This document shows, piece by piece, positions 29,155 through 38,140 of a stretch of DNA of 54,311 nucleotides (positions are counted from its first letter, which is position 1; each line of letters opens with the position of its first letter). The notes below the pieces were generated by a model. The model saw only the letters and a list, made by a program, of their open reading frames with translations, was not told the origin of the DNA and made no database searches. The stretch is from positions 1-54,311 of the forward strand of contig NZ_QOLD01000050.1 in the NCBI RefSeq assembly GCF_003333305.1. Reading direction: 5' to 3'. The position numbers and the translations under genes were made by a program. The stretch comes from Candidatus Colwellia aromaticivorans (GTDB taxonomy: Bacteria; Pseudomonadota; Gammaproteobacteria; Enterobacterales; Alteromonadaceae).

Positions 29155-29676
29155 TTAATCGATGTCGTTTAAAGGCCAAGAAACGATATAATCTTCAAAG
29201 TCTTCCAGTGCAACATCATCATCTTTAACTATTTTCCCACGTATTGACATGCCAGCTTTATGCATAGCTGACTTCTTCCCTTTATGCAGTAACGGGTGCC
29301 AAGATGGCATACCTCGACCTTCTTGCAATCGTCGATAAGTACAACTTGGCGGCATAAAAAAAACGTCCGCTAAGTTGTCTTGCGTCAATCTAACACAATC
29401 GGGCACTAACGTAGTTCGTTTGTCATATTGGCTACATTGACATGTTTTTTCATTCAGCAGATAACAAGCAATACTTGAATAATGCACTTGCTCACCTGCT
29501 TTAAGATGATTTGTTGGCTGTAATTCTGTTTGTTCATCAGTATCTTCGTCATCAATAAATTTATTTAAACAGCATTTAGCACAACCATCACATAATGATT
29601 CCCACTCATTTCGAGACATTTCAGCTAGCGTTTTACTTTGCCAAAAAGGCACAATGTGTGTATCGTTTTTGTTCAT
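29155..29676 (-). CDS. YcgN-family cysteine cluster protein (UPF0260)
   Basis: This 173-residue cytoplasmic protein has an N-terminal WESLCDGCAKCCLNKFID cluster, followed by Cys residues in ACYLLNEKTCQCSQYD and PDCVRL, the conserved ligand set of the YkgJ/YcgN Zn- or Fe-S-type family. The C-terminal half has the family block PPSCTYRRLQEGRGMPSWHPL. Length is close to E. coli YcgN (153) with a small N-terminal extension. Biochemical role is unknown. It sits between the transglycosylase and the DMT transporter, near ycgL, a neighbourhood shared with many gammaproteobacteria. Confidence 0.9.
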   Translation of the reverse strand: MNKNDTHIVPFWQSKTLAEMSRNEWESLCDGCAKCCLNKFIDDEDTDEQTELQPTNHLKAGEQVHYSSIACYLLNEKTCQCSQYDKRTTLVPDCVRLTQDNLADVFFMPPSCTYRRLQEGRGMPSWHPLLHKGKKSAMHKAGMSIRGKIVKDDDVALEDFEDYIVSWPLNDID

Positions 29677-29708
29677 GTTTTTTTCAAGCTTCTCTTCAAA
29701 TTTATCAA

Positions 29709-30752
29709 TTAGCGAATAGGAGGAAATTTAATGCGATCAGATAAGTGACCAACTGAGCTAACAAAATAATAAGATAAATTCCAATGCATAAGACTTTTGT
29801 AATTATCATAGGCTAAATAAGCTCGGCCACTCTCATCATCAGGAAAAACCAACGCCGCTTTAATATCAACATTAGGTAAATTAGTGCCATCGGTACGACG
29901 AATACCAAGCGCCTGCCACTGAGCTAGTGTTTTTTCAGTGTTACTCCACGCTTTTAACCAATTTTTACGGCTGCCGGTATTTTTGGGGATAGCTAAGGTT
30001 ATGTCAAAATTTAGTGGTAACTTAACCTGACGTCCCCACGTTAATTCATCATTCCACCCTTCTTGTTTTAAATAATTTGCCATTGAAGCAAAAATATCTA
30101 CTTGGTTATGCCAGATATCTTTTTTCCCATCTCCATCACCATCAACCGCATAAGCTAAAAATGACGTTGGCATAAACTGGTTTTGTCCCATAGCGCCAGC
30201 CCACGAACCTTTCATATCAACACTATCAATATGCCCTTGCTTCAATATGGTTAATGCGGCCCATAATTGCTTTTTAAAAAAAACTTCTCGACGCCCTTCA
30301 TACGCCAAAGTAGATAAAGCCGAAACAACATTATAACCCCCGGTGAATTTACCAAAATTGGTTTCTAGTCCCCATAAGGCCACAATAAAACGTGGTTGCA
30401 CGCCGTATTCATTGCCTATTTCAGTCAATATTTCTTGATGCCGCTTATATAACGTACGGGCTTTTTTTACTTTCCAGTTGGGGACACGTTTAGGTAAATA
30501 CGTATCTAAGGTTTCAACTTTTTCTGGTTGTTTTCGATCTGCGGATACCGCCCGCTTATGAAATTTAACCTTTGCAAAACTGGTATCAATTAGGCTTTGT
30601 GTAAACCCCTTTGTTAATGCCTCAGCTTTTAACTCAACAACATATTGCTCAAAACCAATTTTTGTCAGTTCTTTAGCTTGTAGTGTACTTGTGAAAATGA
30701 ATGAAACATTTAATGCAAGTAAGGCAAATAAAAGCGTGTGTACTTTTAGCAT
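29709..30752 (-). CDS. Lytic murein transglycosylase, MltB-like
   Basis: This 347-residue exported enzyme of glycosyl hydrolase family 103 cleaves peptidoglycan to 1,6-anhydromuropeptides. The N-terminal signal peptide ends near TLQA-KE (residue 26) without a lipobox Cys, so it is probably periplasmic rather than a lipoprotein. The catalytic Glu is in VALWGLETNFGKFTG, with substrate-groove motifs SWAGAMGQNQFMPTSF and DGDGKKDIWHNQVDIFASMANYL. It starts 4 nt after the ycgL stop, so the two are cotranscribed. Confidence 0.93.
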   Translation of the reverse strand: MLKVHTLLFALLALNVSFIFTSTLQAKELTKIGFEQYVVELKAEALTKGFTQSLIDTSFAKVKFHKRAVSADRKQPEKVETLDTYLPKRVPNWKVKKARTLYKRHQEILTEIGNEYGVQPRFIVALWGLETNFGKFTGGYNVVSALSTLAYEGRREVFFKKQLWAALTILKQGHIDSVDMKGSWAGAMGQNQFMPTSFLAYAVDGDGDGKKDIWHNQVDIFASMANYLKQEGWNDELTWGRQVKLPLNFDITLAIPKNTGSRKNWLKAWSNTEKTLAQWQALGIRRTDGTNLPNVDIKAALVFPDDESGRAYLAYDNYKSLMHWNLSYYFVSSVGHLSDRIKFPPIR

Positions 30753-30756
30753 AAAA

Positions 30757-31044
30757 CTACTCTCCTTGAGTTTCGTTGTCCATTTGGATTTTATGTTGCT
30801 TTAATAAATTTTCTGGCGGAGGTGGTAATTGCAAATAGTATCCTTGCTCATTTAAGTTCGTCTTCACTTTTTCTAAATCAGCAAAGGCAAGTTTTGTTTT
30901 GGTCGCCAGATTCGTTAATGTAACTAAAATTGGCGTGCCAAACATTGTCATTAACTCTTCCGGTACCGAAGAGAAATCATCACGGGTTTTAACAAAAAGG
31001 TACGTTTGCGCTTTTTTAGCACTTTTATAAATGACACATAGCAT
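30757..31044 (-). CDS. YcgL-domain protein
   Basis: This 95-residue cytoplasmic protein opens with MLCVIYKSAKKAQTYLFV and has the conserved FGTPILVTLTNLATKTKLAFAD and GYYLQLPPPPENLLK blocks that define YcgL. The family has a small alpha/beta fold of unknown function and is usually found near RNase D or cell-wall genes. It is the first gene of a ycgL-mltB pair (4-nt spacing). The 198-bp spacer upstream must hold divergent promoters for it and the 139-residue gene; none is clear by eye. Confidence 0.9.
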   Translation of the reverse strand: MLCVIYKSAKKAQTYLFVKTRDDFSSVPEELMTMFGTPILVTLTNLATKTKLAFADLEKVKTNLNEQGYYLQLPPPPENLLKQHKIQMDNETQGE

Positions 31045-31242
31045 AAGAGAGACCTATGGGGGGTTGTTTGAAGTTTAGCTAACTAAAAAATTAAGCACCT
31101 AATATATCACGCACTTGCAATATTATGCGATACAATGACACAATAATTTACATTAATATTAGGGCGTATTGAACTTTGCTGATTATTTTTCAGCATGAAA
31201 AGTCAAAAGACTCTATTGACCTTTATTTAATTTGGAAACAAA

Positions 31243-31662
31243 ATGAAAGCTCCTTTATACAATGAGATTCTCAACATTTGTCAAAACATTGCTAATGCAT
31301 CAGAAAAAGATGACAACGATGCGAGAAACAGTGCCTGTGGCGAATTACAAAAACTGTGTGCGAACAATCAAAACTCTCCAAAAGATCATCCATTACAATG
31401 GGAAGCGCTCGCTGACTTTACTGACGATGGCGATCAAGCAATGGACATTTATCAAATAGCCTTAAGTGTTGCTGAAAAGTTAAAACTTGAAACTTTCATT
31501 GCTTCTGTTTATTTAGCGATGGCTCAAAGACAGCAAGAGTTTGAAGAAAGCAGTAAAGCATTAGAATACGCAACTATGGCAAACTCAGCTGCGCAGAACA
31601 TCAGTAGCGAAGAATTAAAGCAGGAAGTACAAGAATTTTTATCAACCCTAACGAATGGATAG
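31243..31662 (+). CDS. Hypothetical protein, helical/TPR-like
   Basis: This is an unrecognised 139-residue acidic, soluble protein. It is predicted all-helical; the segment from about 50 to 135 (DDGDQAMDIYQIALSVAEKL, then AKALEYATMANSAAQ-like pattern) resembles two TPR helical hairpins. There is no signal peptide. GGAAAC precedes the ATG. It ends only 3 nt before the CsiV-like gene, so the two form an operon and may act together, perhaps as a cytoplasmic partner. Function is not assignable. Confidence 0.8.
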   Translation: MKAPLYNEILNICQNIANASEKDDNDARNSACGELQKLCANNQNSPKDHPLQWEALADFTDDGDQAMDIYQIALSVAEKLKLETFIASVYLAMAQRQQEFEESSKALEYATMANSAAQNISSEELKQEVQEFLSTLTNG

Positions 31663-31665
31663 TTA

Positions 31666-33201
31666 ATGAAACTTAGAGTCAGGTTTTTCTCATCACTTTA
31701 TATATCACTGCTCTGTGCGAGTGTCAGCAGCAGTGTATTAGCAACTCAAACTGAAGCGCCTGAACGCTGGTTTGAAGTAGAAGTTATTTTATTTAAGCAG
31801 ATAAGTGATAAGAAAGTATTAAAAGAACAATTCCCTGACCGTGTTAGTTCAACAAATTTACCTCAATACAAAAAATATTTTGACTTATTGACACCGTACT
31901 TACAACCAAATTTAACTCGCATAAAGCAATTTACTCCCCGATGTGATGAGAATGAAGTACAGCATACCTTTATTGACTCACTACCGAGAATTAAAACACC
32001 TTTTCCCGATGCTATCAAAGCAATTGAGCATATAGATAGTTTCAAAATGTCTGAGTTCACAACTGAAAATAAAGCGGTTGACCAACAAGGTGCTCAAAAA
32101 ACAGATATAACTGCAAACGATGCTGAACTTGAAACTGTTATTATTAAAAACGATGCACAAAAAACACCTGAAAGTATCCTCGAAAATAATGATGACTCAT
32201 TAACAATAGCTCAACACAGAGAGCTTGCCTTTAATCTACAAAAAGAACTGGCGAGCCCGCTGTTTTCAACTCAAAATATCTGTGTTATTAGCCGAAAAGA
32301 TATTGAAAACCTATTTACTGATGAGCAACTTGCTAACTTTCAGTTAAATGCTTTCGACATCGAAACTCTGCCAGTTCAACTTAATGCTTCAGGTGTACAT
32401 ATTAGTGATAACCCTTACCTGATCGCTAATGAATCATTATTATTAGCAGACATAAAACAACGCTTACAGTGGAGCAAAGAGTTTAAGCCCTTATTGCACT
32501 TAGGCTGGCGACAAATAGGTGTTACCCGAGATAAAGCCATACCTATTAAATTGTTTGCGGGAAAGCACCTTGACTACCAATATCAGCAAGCATCGAACGA
32601 ACATCAGTCCGCGCTTGATGCAGCTAAACAGGCAGAGCAATTAATTTTACAACAATTAGCTTTCCAACAGTCAGGTAATGTAGAGCAACAAGAAATTGAT
32701 GGTTCAACGGCTCAAATAGAGCAAAATAAGAATAATTATGCTGAAATTAAGCAACAACAATTAATGCAGGTATTTAATGAGTTAGAAACCATAGATAGTG
32801 TCAATATCAATAATTTAATTGGCGATCTTGAACGACAAGAATTTGAAGAATTAATTGCAATAAATGAATCTAATATTGACGAAAACAAGCCTTTTACCAT
32901 AAGTAAGCCTCCAGTAGAGCCGCTACAGCCTTGGTTTTTAGATGGCGTATTTAAAGTACACTTGGATCACTATCTTTATATCACTGCGGATTTTAATATT
33001 CTCGATCAATCCCTAGATAAAAGCACTAGTAATACGACTAACAAAACCAGGGTAAAACTTATTAATTTTAGTCAAAACAAACGGGCAATCACTGGCGAAA
33101 TACATTATTTTGACCACCCTTATATTGGCATGATAGTACAAATAAGACGCTTTGATCCAAGTAAGCCAAAAGAAGAAGCCGTCACTCAAGTCATTAATTG
33201 A
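31666..33201 (+). CDS. CsiV-like periplasmic protein
   Basis: This 511-residue protein has an N-terminal signal peptide (hydrophobic 5-22, cleavage near VLATQ). Right after it is the family hallmark APERWFEVEVILFKQ, as in CsiV, a Vibrio cell-shape-integrity periplasmic protein that binds peptidoglycan. A Gln-rich, likely coiled segment (about 300-390) precedes the C-terminal conserved VHLDHYLYITADF, then GEIHYFDHPYIGMIVQIRR. It is longer than the usual CsiV, mainly from low-complexity acidic and Gln-rich insertions. The 139-residue hypothetical gene precedes it by 3 nt. A peptidoglycan-related role is inferred from the family. Confidence 0.75.
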   Translation: MKLRVRFFSSLYISLLCASVSSSVLATQTEAPERWFEVEVILFKQISDKKVLKEQFPDRVSSTNLPQYKKYFDLLTPYLQPNLTRIKQFTPRCDENEVQHTFIDSLPRIKTPFPDAIKAIEHIDSFKMSEFTTENKAVDQQGAQKTDITANDAELETVIIKNDAQKTPESILENNDDSLTIAQHRELAFNLQKELASPLFSTQNICVISRKDIENLFTDEQLANFQLNAFDIETLPVQLNASGVHISDNPYLIANESLLLADIKQRLQWSKEFKPLLHLGWRQIGVTRDKAIPIKLFAGKHLDYQYQQASNEHQSALDAAKQAEQLILQQLAFQQSGNVEQQEIDGSTAQIEQNKNNYAEIKQQQLMQVFNELETIDSVNINNLIGDLERQEFEELIAINESNIDENKPFTISKPPVEPLQPWFLDGVFKVHLDHYLYITADFNILDQSLDKSTSNTTNKTRVKLINFSQNKRAITGEIHYFDHPYIGMIVQIRRFDPSKPKEEAVTQVIN

Positions 33202-33215
33202 TGCTTAAGTGACAG

Positions 33216-33827
33216 TTAATTCGCTAACCAAGTAGCAGAAACGAGTGTTCTACCTTGGCAAATGACTTTACCAATAAATTGACTTCCACTCACTATCTGC
33301 CCCACCCCTTTAGGTGTGCCGGTCATAACAATATCTCCATCTTCAAGATCAATAAAATCTTGTAGCTGAGTTAAAATTTCTGCCGGTTTAACCATCATTA
33401 ATTTAACACCACCGGCTTGAATGATATTGCCATCGATTGCTAAGGTTAAACTCAGACTATTATCTACTTCATCTATAAGAACAAAATCGCTAAAAACAGC
33501 CGCGCCATTAAAAGCCTTAGCACGTTCCCATGGTAAGCCTTTTGTTTTCAATTTTGCTTGTAGCGTGCGCTTTGTTAAATCTAACCCTACCGCAACAGCA
33601 CTAAATTTACCTTGCTGATATAGAAAGCATAACTCAGCTTCATAATGTAACACTTCTTGGTGAAAAGACTGTAACTGTGTTGAAATAGCTGAGTTAGGCT
33701 TTAAAAACACCACCATTTCATCAGGAACTTCATTACCTAACTCAGTAATATGATCAACATAATTACGCCCAATACAAATGACTTTCGATGGTATAACCAA
33801 CTTTTTATCAACAATTACTGTGTTCAT
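33216..33827 (-). CDS. Fumarylacetoacetate hydrolase-family protein (YcgM-like)
   Basis: This 203-residue FAH-fold enzyme has an N-terminal KVICIGRNYVDHITELGNEVP, metal ligands in HYEAELCFLY (Glu-x-Glu type, here EAEL), DLTKRTLQAKLKTKGLPW and the C-terminal GDIVMTGTPKGVG motif. These are all typical of acylpyruvase/oxaloacetate-decarboxylating YcgM-type proteins. Length is close to E. coli YcgM (219). It converges with the CsiV-like gene with 14 nt between stops. Element A3 lies directly upstream, so its promoter must be in or next to that repeat. Confidence 0.88.
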   Translation of the reverse strand: MNTVIVDKKLVIPSKVICIGRNYVDHITELGNEVPDEMVVFLKPNSAISTQLQSFHQEVLHYEAELCFLYQQGKFSAVAVGLDLTKRTLQAKLKTKGLPWERAKAFNGAAVFSDFVLIDEVDNSLSLTLAIDGNIIQAGGVKLMMVKPAEILTQLQDFIDLEDGDIVMTGTPKGVGQIVSGSQFIGKVICQGRTLVSATWLAN

Positions 33828-33853
33828 TATGCACTCACTATAAAGGGTTAAGT

Positions 33854-34168
33854 TATACCCATGTTACTTCAATATGCCGGATTCAGCTGGATTTAGAAAC
33901 GCCTTTAGGCAAGGCTTTGATTGAAGAGAATGGTTGTTCAGGAGAATATGCTCCTGCATTCTCTAATAAGCTACATCCATGTAGCGCCATTGTCGAAATC
34001 AATAACGTAGCATAAAGCGTTTCTAAACCAGCCCTATGGGGACGTATGAGCAAATCACGCTCATCGTTGCTCCTTTTTTTAAGGGAACAACCCTTAATAA
34101 AAACAAGCGACTTGATCATCAATCGCTCAATCGTCCTGAAACGCGCATCTTGAAGTATCATGAGGATA
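33854..34168 (+). mobile_element. MITE-like element, family A copy A3 with nested 49-bp module
   Basis: This 315-bp copy has imperfect 24-bp terminal repeats (TATACCCATG.. / ..CATGAGGATA). Its interior matches A1 and A2 except for the 49-bp hairpin module (33940-33988) inserted after GGTTGTTC. Its right arm overlaps the last codons and stop of hda. Otherwise it fills the whole 33828-34157 spacer. It is non-coding; the apparent open frames across it are not supported. Confidence 0.78.
33940..33988 (+). repeat. 49-bp hairpin module nested in element A3
   Basis: It has the same sequence and orientation on this strand as 24376-24424: AGGAGAATATGCTCCT hairpin, spacer GCATTCTCTAATAA, stem GCTACAT-CC-ATGTAGC, then GCC. 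Its absence from A1 and A2 marks it as a secondary insertion or lineage-specific block. Confidence 0.75.
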
Positions 34169-34880
34169 AATTTAAAACATCTTTAATAAAAGGAATGGTT
34201 ATTTTACGTTGCTCTCTTATTGATGCTTTATCAAGTATATCAAGCGAGGCAATCAAATTTCCCATTTCACGCGATAAACGATTAAGTAAAAAGCTGGCTG
34301 CTTCTCTACTCAAAGTTAAACCACGCTTAGAAGCACGATATTGTAGTGCAGTAACTTTTTCATCATCATCAAGCGGTTTAACCTGCTCTGTTAATCCCCA
34401 ACTTAAACGAGAAACTAAATCAGGTAAACTAAGCCCTAACTGGGTGGCACTTTGATCGCCGCTAATTAATAGACAATTATTGTGTTCTATTACTCGGTTG
34501 TACAAATCAAAAATAGCTTGTTGCCAAACTTTGTTGCCGGAAATAAGTTGGATATCATCTAAACAAATGACATCAATTTGTTCTAATCCATCTAAGACTT
34601 CCACTGAGAGTAAAAGTAATTCAGCACAAGATAAACAAACTGAGGTTTTATTTAATTTCGCAGCATAAGCACTACATGCATGCAATAGATGAGATTTTCC
34701 TACCCCCGTTAAACCAAATAAATAAAAACTATTTGGTTGATTGGGTTTAGGCACTTGGCTTTGCTCAATAAATAGTGTTAATTGACTCACTACCAAATGA
34801 TTAGATTCACTCAAATAACTGCTAAAGGTTTCATCATCGGGTAATTGAACCGACAATGTTAATTGTGAGGTGTTTTTCAT
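34158..34880 (-). CDS. hda: DnaA inactivator Hda
   Basis: This 240-residue AAA+ protein stimulates ATP hydrolysis on DnaA together with the DNA-loaded beta clamp, preventing re-initiation. It has an N-terminal clamp-binding motif in SQLTLSVQLPDDETF, Walker A LFGLTGVGKSHLL, Walker B VICLDDIQLI, and a C-terminal IREQRKITIPFIKDVL close to the usual family end. The ATG at 34880 overlaps the upstream DUF2066 stop (TGATG) and has GGGG upstream; a TTG start at 34892 is less likely. The last residues and stop fall in the arm of repeat A3. Confidence 0.94.
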   Translation of the reverse strand: MKNTSQLTLSVQLPDDETFSSYLSESNHLVVSQLTLFIEQSQVPKPNQPNSFYLFGLTGVGKSHLLHACSAYAAKLNKTSVCLSCAELLLLSVEVLDGLEQIDVICLDDIQLISGNKVWQQAIFDLYNRVIEHNNCLLISGDQSATQLGLSLPDLVSRLSWGLTEQVKPLDDDEKVTALQYRASKRGLTLSREAASFLLNRLSREMGNLIASLDILDKASIREQRKITIPFIKDVLNLSS

Positions 34881-36091
34881 CAATTGCCCCAATAAAAAAT
34901 GGGTACGGCTATTTCGTCTGCTTCATTATTCAGTGTAGTCGTGTTAATTCTAGCCAGTGGATCTATAAACTGTTTAAGCTGTTTATTCAGTTTTAATGAC
35001 GCAACTAACGCTTCTGAAGAACCTAAAAGTTGTAAATTAAAACGTCTTGAAGCACCTTCTGCTCTCAGTAAAGTAACTGACTTAACTGCAGACAAATTAG
35101 TTAAAAAGTCAAAGACATCAACATAAGTAGCTAACGAGTCTATATTAGCTACTTCAATCATAAAATTATTGTTACTCGTTGTTGATAAAGCATAATATTG
35201 GTAAATCAATTCAGTTATATCAGCTAAGCCTTGTTGTAATAACTTTTGTCGTTCACTACCTTTGTATTGTTGACTAAACCTTTTCTGATCACCTTTTAGG
35301 CCCCATCCTAACAAACTCCAATCCAGTGTATAGCCTTGTTCTTTCAATGATGTTTGAGTACATAATAACCCGCAATTACTCGAGCTAGCATCATTGTTGG
35401 TTTCCGGTTCAACAGCCAGTAAGCTTGAGTTTGATATCCTCATGACCACGATAGCTTCAGCAAGATACCTACTAGAAGCTTTTCTAACCGGTTGTTCAAA
35501 ACGCCCCCAAATATCACTTAGCGTTATTTGACTAGCATCCGTTAAATCCATCAACGGCATCATAATAGGTAGACCTCGTTGAGCAGAGAAGTTATTAACC
35601 ATAAAAGGTAGGCTAGAATCTGTAGAATTAGACATGATAGTGCGAACCAAGCCATCTTCATCAACTAACCACAGTAAAACTTGGGGCCGTAAACTTCCCC
35701 ATAATGCAAGGTTAGCTTGCTGGAATAATTGATTTATTTTATCTTCATTAAAGCTAGCTAATAAGAATAATTGTTTGGTTTGTGTTTGATTATCTACTAT
35801 CGGTTTTATTGTGTGGATAGTATCAAACTGATAGCGATATTGGTTTAAATAACGTTGATAATCAATCAACGCTTTTTTGATGATTTTGTTATCTAATACA
35901 CTTTTGTTGCCGCCTACTTTTACCATTACTGCCGCTAGTGCTTCTTTTAAAGCGATGGCTCTGTCAGTGTTATTTCGAGAATTTATGGTAACACTGGCTT
36001 GGTACAAGTCCTTAACCTCTACCGCTTCTATGGCTGTAAAAGGTAAAAGACTTGTAATAACAAGAAGTAAAAGAATTAATATTTTAAACAT
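34880..36091 (-). CDS. DUF2066 protein (exported)
   Basis: This 403-residue protein has a clear N-terminal signal peptide (hydrophobic 3-20, cleavage near IEAVE). It includes the conserved YQASVTINSRNNTDRAIALKEALAAVMVKVGG and, further on, WGSLRPQVLLWLVDEDG, both characteristic of DUF2066 proteins found upstream of hda in many gammaproteobacteria. It is predicted periplasmic or membrane-associated; function is unknown. Its stop overlaps the hda start by one base, so the two are translationally coupled. It is divergent from purM. Confidence 0.88.
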   Translation of the reverse strand: MFKILILLLLVITSLLPFTAIEAVEVKDLYQASVTINSRNNTDRAIALKEALAAVMVKVGGNKSVLDNKIIKKALIDYQRYLNQYRYQFDTIHTIKPIVDNQTQTKQLFLLASFNEDKINQLFQQANLALWGSLRPQVLLWLVDEDGLVRTIMSNSTDSSLPFMVNNFSAQRGLPIMMPLMDLTDASQITLSDIWGRFEQPVRKASSRYLAEAIVVMRISNSSLLAVEPETNNDASSSNCGLLCTQTSLKEQGYTLDWSLLGWGLKGDQKRFSQQYKGSERQKLLQQGLADITELIYQYYALSTTSNNNFMIEVANIDSLATYVDVFDFLTNLSAVKSVTLLRAEGASRRFNLQLLGSSEALVASLKLNKQLKQFIDPLARINTTTLNNEADEIAVPIFYWGN

Positions 36092-36188
36092 AGTGAATTA
36101 TTAATGTAAAAATTTATCGATGATGTTACCACAATCACACCATTTTATACCGCCAAATAAAAAATTTTATCTATTTGATATAAAGATT

Positions 36189-36217
36189 TTGAGTATGTGC
36201 TCAGGCACTGGTAGAAT
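36189..36217 (+). promoter_or_regulatory. Likely purM promoter
   Basis: TTGAGT (36189-36194), a 17-bp spacer and TAGAAT (36212-36217) form a good sigma70 promoter about 80 bp before the purM start. No convincing PurR palindrome (ACGCAAACGTTTGCGT-like) is visible nearby. Confidence 0.6.
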
Positions 36218-36298
36218 ACGCATCTTTTAAATCTAACTGAGCTTATTAATCTAGGCTTGCTTAGGTATTATTCTATCGGTAATTTTTTGAGGTTTCCC

Positions 36299-37339
36299 GT
36301 GAGCGAACAAAAACAGTCTTTAAGCTATAAAGATGCTGGTGTTGATATTGATGCTGGTAATGCCCTTGTTGAAAACATTAAAGGTGCAGTAAAGCGCACA
36401 ACTCGTCCTGAAGTTATGGGCGGTTTAGGTGGTTTTGGTAGTGTTTGTCAAATACCTACAGGCTATAAAGAGCCAGTTTTAGTTGCAGGTACTGACGGCG
36501 TGGGAACCAAATTACGCTTAGCCATCGATTTAGCCAAACATGACACAGTCGGTATCGACTTAGTTGCTATGTGCGTTAACGACCTTATCGTGCAAGGTGC
36601 TGAGCCATTATTCTTTTTAGATTACTATGCGACAGCAAAACTTGATGTGGCTGTTGCTTCATCAGTTGTTGAAGGTATTGCTGAAGGTTGTATTCAAGCC
36701 GGTTGTGCACTTGTTGGTGGCGAAACAGCAGAAATGCCTGGCATGTACCATAAAGGCGATTATGATATCGCAGGATTTTGTGTTGGTGTGGCCGAAAAAT
36801 CACGTGTAATTGATGGAACTAAAGTCGCTGCGGGTGATCAATTAATTGCACTTGGTGCCTCAGGGCCTCATTCAAATGGTTTTTCATTAATTCGTAAAGT
36901 ATTAGAAGTTAACAACACTGATACCAATGAGCAACTTGATGGGAAAGCTATCAGCGAACATTTACTTGAACCCACTAAAATTTACGTTAAATCCGTATTA
37001 GCGTTACTGAAAGATATTGACGTTCATGCGTTATCTCATATCACTGGTGGTGGCTTTTGGGAAAATATCCCACGCGTTTTACCCGAAACAGCACAAGCTG
37101 TGATCAATGGTGATAGCTGGCAATGGCCGGTAATCTTTAATTGGTTAAAAGACAACGGTAATATTACTGAGCATGAAATGTATCGTACCTTTAACTGCGG
37201 TGTCGGCATGGTTATCGTAGTACCAGCAGATAAAGTAGAACAAAGTATTGAAATACTTACCGCTCATGGTGAGAACGCTTGGCACATTGGCGCAATCAAT
37301 GATAAAGCTGATGGTGAAGAGCAAGTCGTTTTTTCATAA
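36299..37339 (+). CDS. purM: Phosphoribosylformylglycinamidine cyclo-ligase
   Basis: This 346-residue AIR synthetase closes the imidazole ring in step five of purine synthesis using ATP. It is nearly collinear with E. coli PurM (345 residues): [62 protein letters not shown] and [16 protein letters not shown]. The start is set at GTG 36299 (product begins [10 protein letters not shown]) because TGAGG precedes it and it matches the family length; a TTG further upstream adds 14 foreign residues. purN follows after a hairpin. Confidence 0.97.
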   Translation: MSEQKQSLSYKDAGVDIDAGNALVENIKGAVKRTTRPEVMGGLGGFGSVCQIPTGYKEPVLVAGTDGVGTKLRLAIDLAKHDTVGIDLVAMCVNDLIVQGAEPLFFLDYYATAKLDVAVASSVVEGIAEGCIQAGCALVGGETAEMPGMYHKGDYDIAGFCVGVAEKSRVIDGTKVAAGDQLIALGASGPHSNGFSLIRKVLEVNNTDTNEQLDGKAISEHLLEPTKIYVKSVLALLKDIDVHALSHITGGGFWENIPRVLPETAQAVINGDSWQWPVIFNWLKDNGNITEHEMYRTFNCGVGMVIVVPADKVEQSIEILTAHGENAWHIGAINDKADGEEQVVFS

Positions 37340-37367
37340 GTTCATTACTGTAAATTAAAATACAAGT

Positions 37368-37394
37368 AAAGGAGCTATCATTAGCTCCTTTTAT
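37368..37394 (+). terminator. Hairpin between purM and purN
   Basis: The stem AAAGGAGCTA / TAGCTCCTTT around a 4-nt loop has a short T-rich tail (TTTTATTTAT), 28 nt after purM. It could be a partial terminator that sets purN below purM, or a processing/stability element. The same strand continues directly into purN. Confidence 0.65.
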
Positions 37395-37427
37395 TTATAT
37401 AGAGAATATATAGAGAAAGGAAAATAC

Positions 37428-38084
37428 ATGTCTAGCCGAATAGTTGTATTAATATCAGGCAGTGGCACTAATTTACAAGCGATTATTGATGCCAGTGAAG
37501 TAGCTGATTACCCAGGCTCTGTTGTTGGCGTTGTATCGAATATAAGTGATGCTTATGGTTTAACACGTGCTGAAAATGCCAATATTGCCACCGTTGCTTT
37601 ATCTCATAAAGACTTTGATAGTCGTGAAAGTTATGATCAAGCATTAATCACTAAAGTTGACCAGTTTTTCCCCGATGTTATCGTTCTAGCAGGATTTATG
37701 CGTATACTGTCACCTGCTTTTGTACAGTATTATCAGGGTAAGTTACTCAATATTCATCCCTCATTACTACCCAAATATCAAGGCCTTAATACACATCAAC
37801 GTGCTATTGATGCTGGCGATACAGAGCATGGTGTAAGTGTACATTTTGTTACTGAGGAACTTGATGGTGGTCCAGTAATTTTACAAGCAAAAGTTCCTGT
37901 ATTTGAAGGTGATGCTAGCGATGATTTAGCTGCACGTGTACATGAACAGGAACACAGAATTTATCCTTTAGTGGTAAAATGGTTATGTGAAAAACGCCTT
38001 AGTATGTCAGTAGAGAGTCAAAATGAACACGCCATTTTGGACGGTTGTACATTACCTACTTGTGGTTATGCGAACGACGAATAA
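37428..38084 (+). CDS. purN: Phosphoribosylglycinamide formyltransferase
   Basis: This 218-residue GART uses 10-formyl-THF to formylate GAR in step three of purine synthesis. It has the phosphate loop VLISGSGTNLQAII, folate-site GFMRILSPAFVQYY, catalytic Asn-x-His in LLNIHPSLLPKYQGLNTHQ, and the Asp of FVTEELDGGPVILQ. Length is close to E. coli PurN (212). AGAAAGGA stands before the ATG. It follows purM after an intergenic hairpin, the standard pairing. Confidence 0.97.
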   Translation: MSSRIVVLISGSGTNLQAIIDASEVADYPGSVVGVVSNISDAYGLTRAENANIATVALSHKDFDSRESYDQALITKVDQFFPDVIVLAGFMRILSPAFVQYYQGKLLNIHPSLLPKYQGLNTHQRAIDAGDTEHGVSVHFVTEELDGGPVILQAKVPVFEGDASDDLAARVHEQEHRIYPLVVKWLCEKRLSMSVESQNEHAILDGCTLPTCGYANDE

Positions 38085-38140
38085 ACTGTTAGTATAAAGG
38101 TAAGTTAATTCCTTGCCTTTATACTGGATTATTTGTGCTA

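Noticed and set aside
33883..34455. Open frames across the spacer between the FAH-family gene and hda
   Set aside because: They run through repeat element A3 and antisense to hda, have no ribosome sites, and the sequence is explained as a non-coding repeat.
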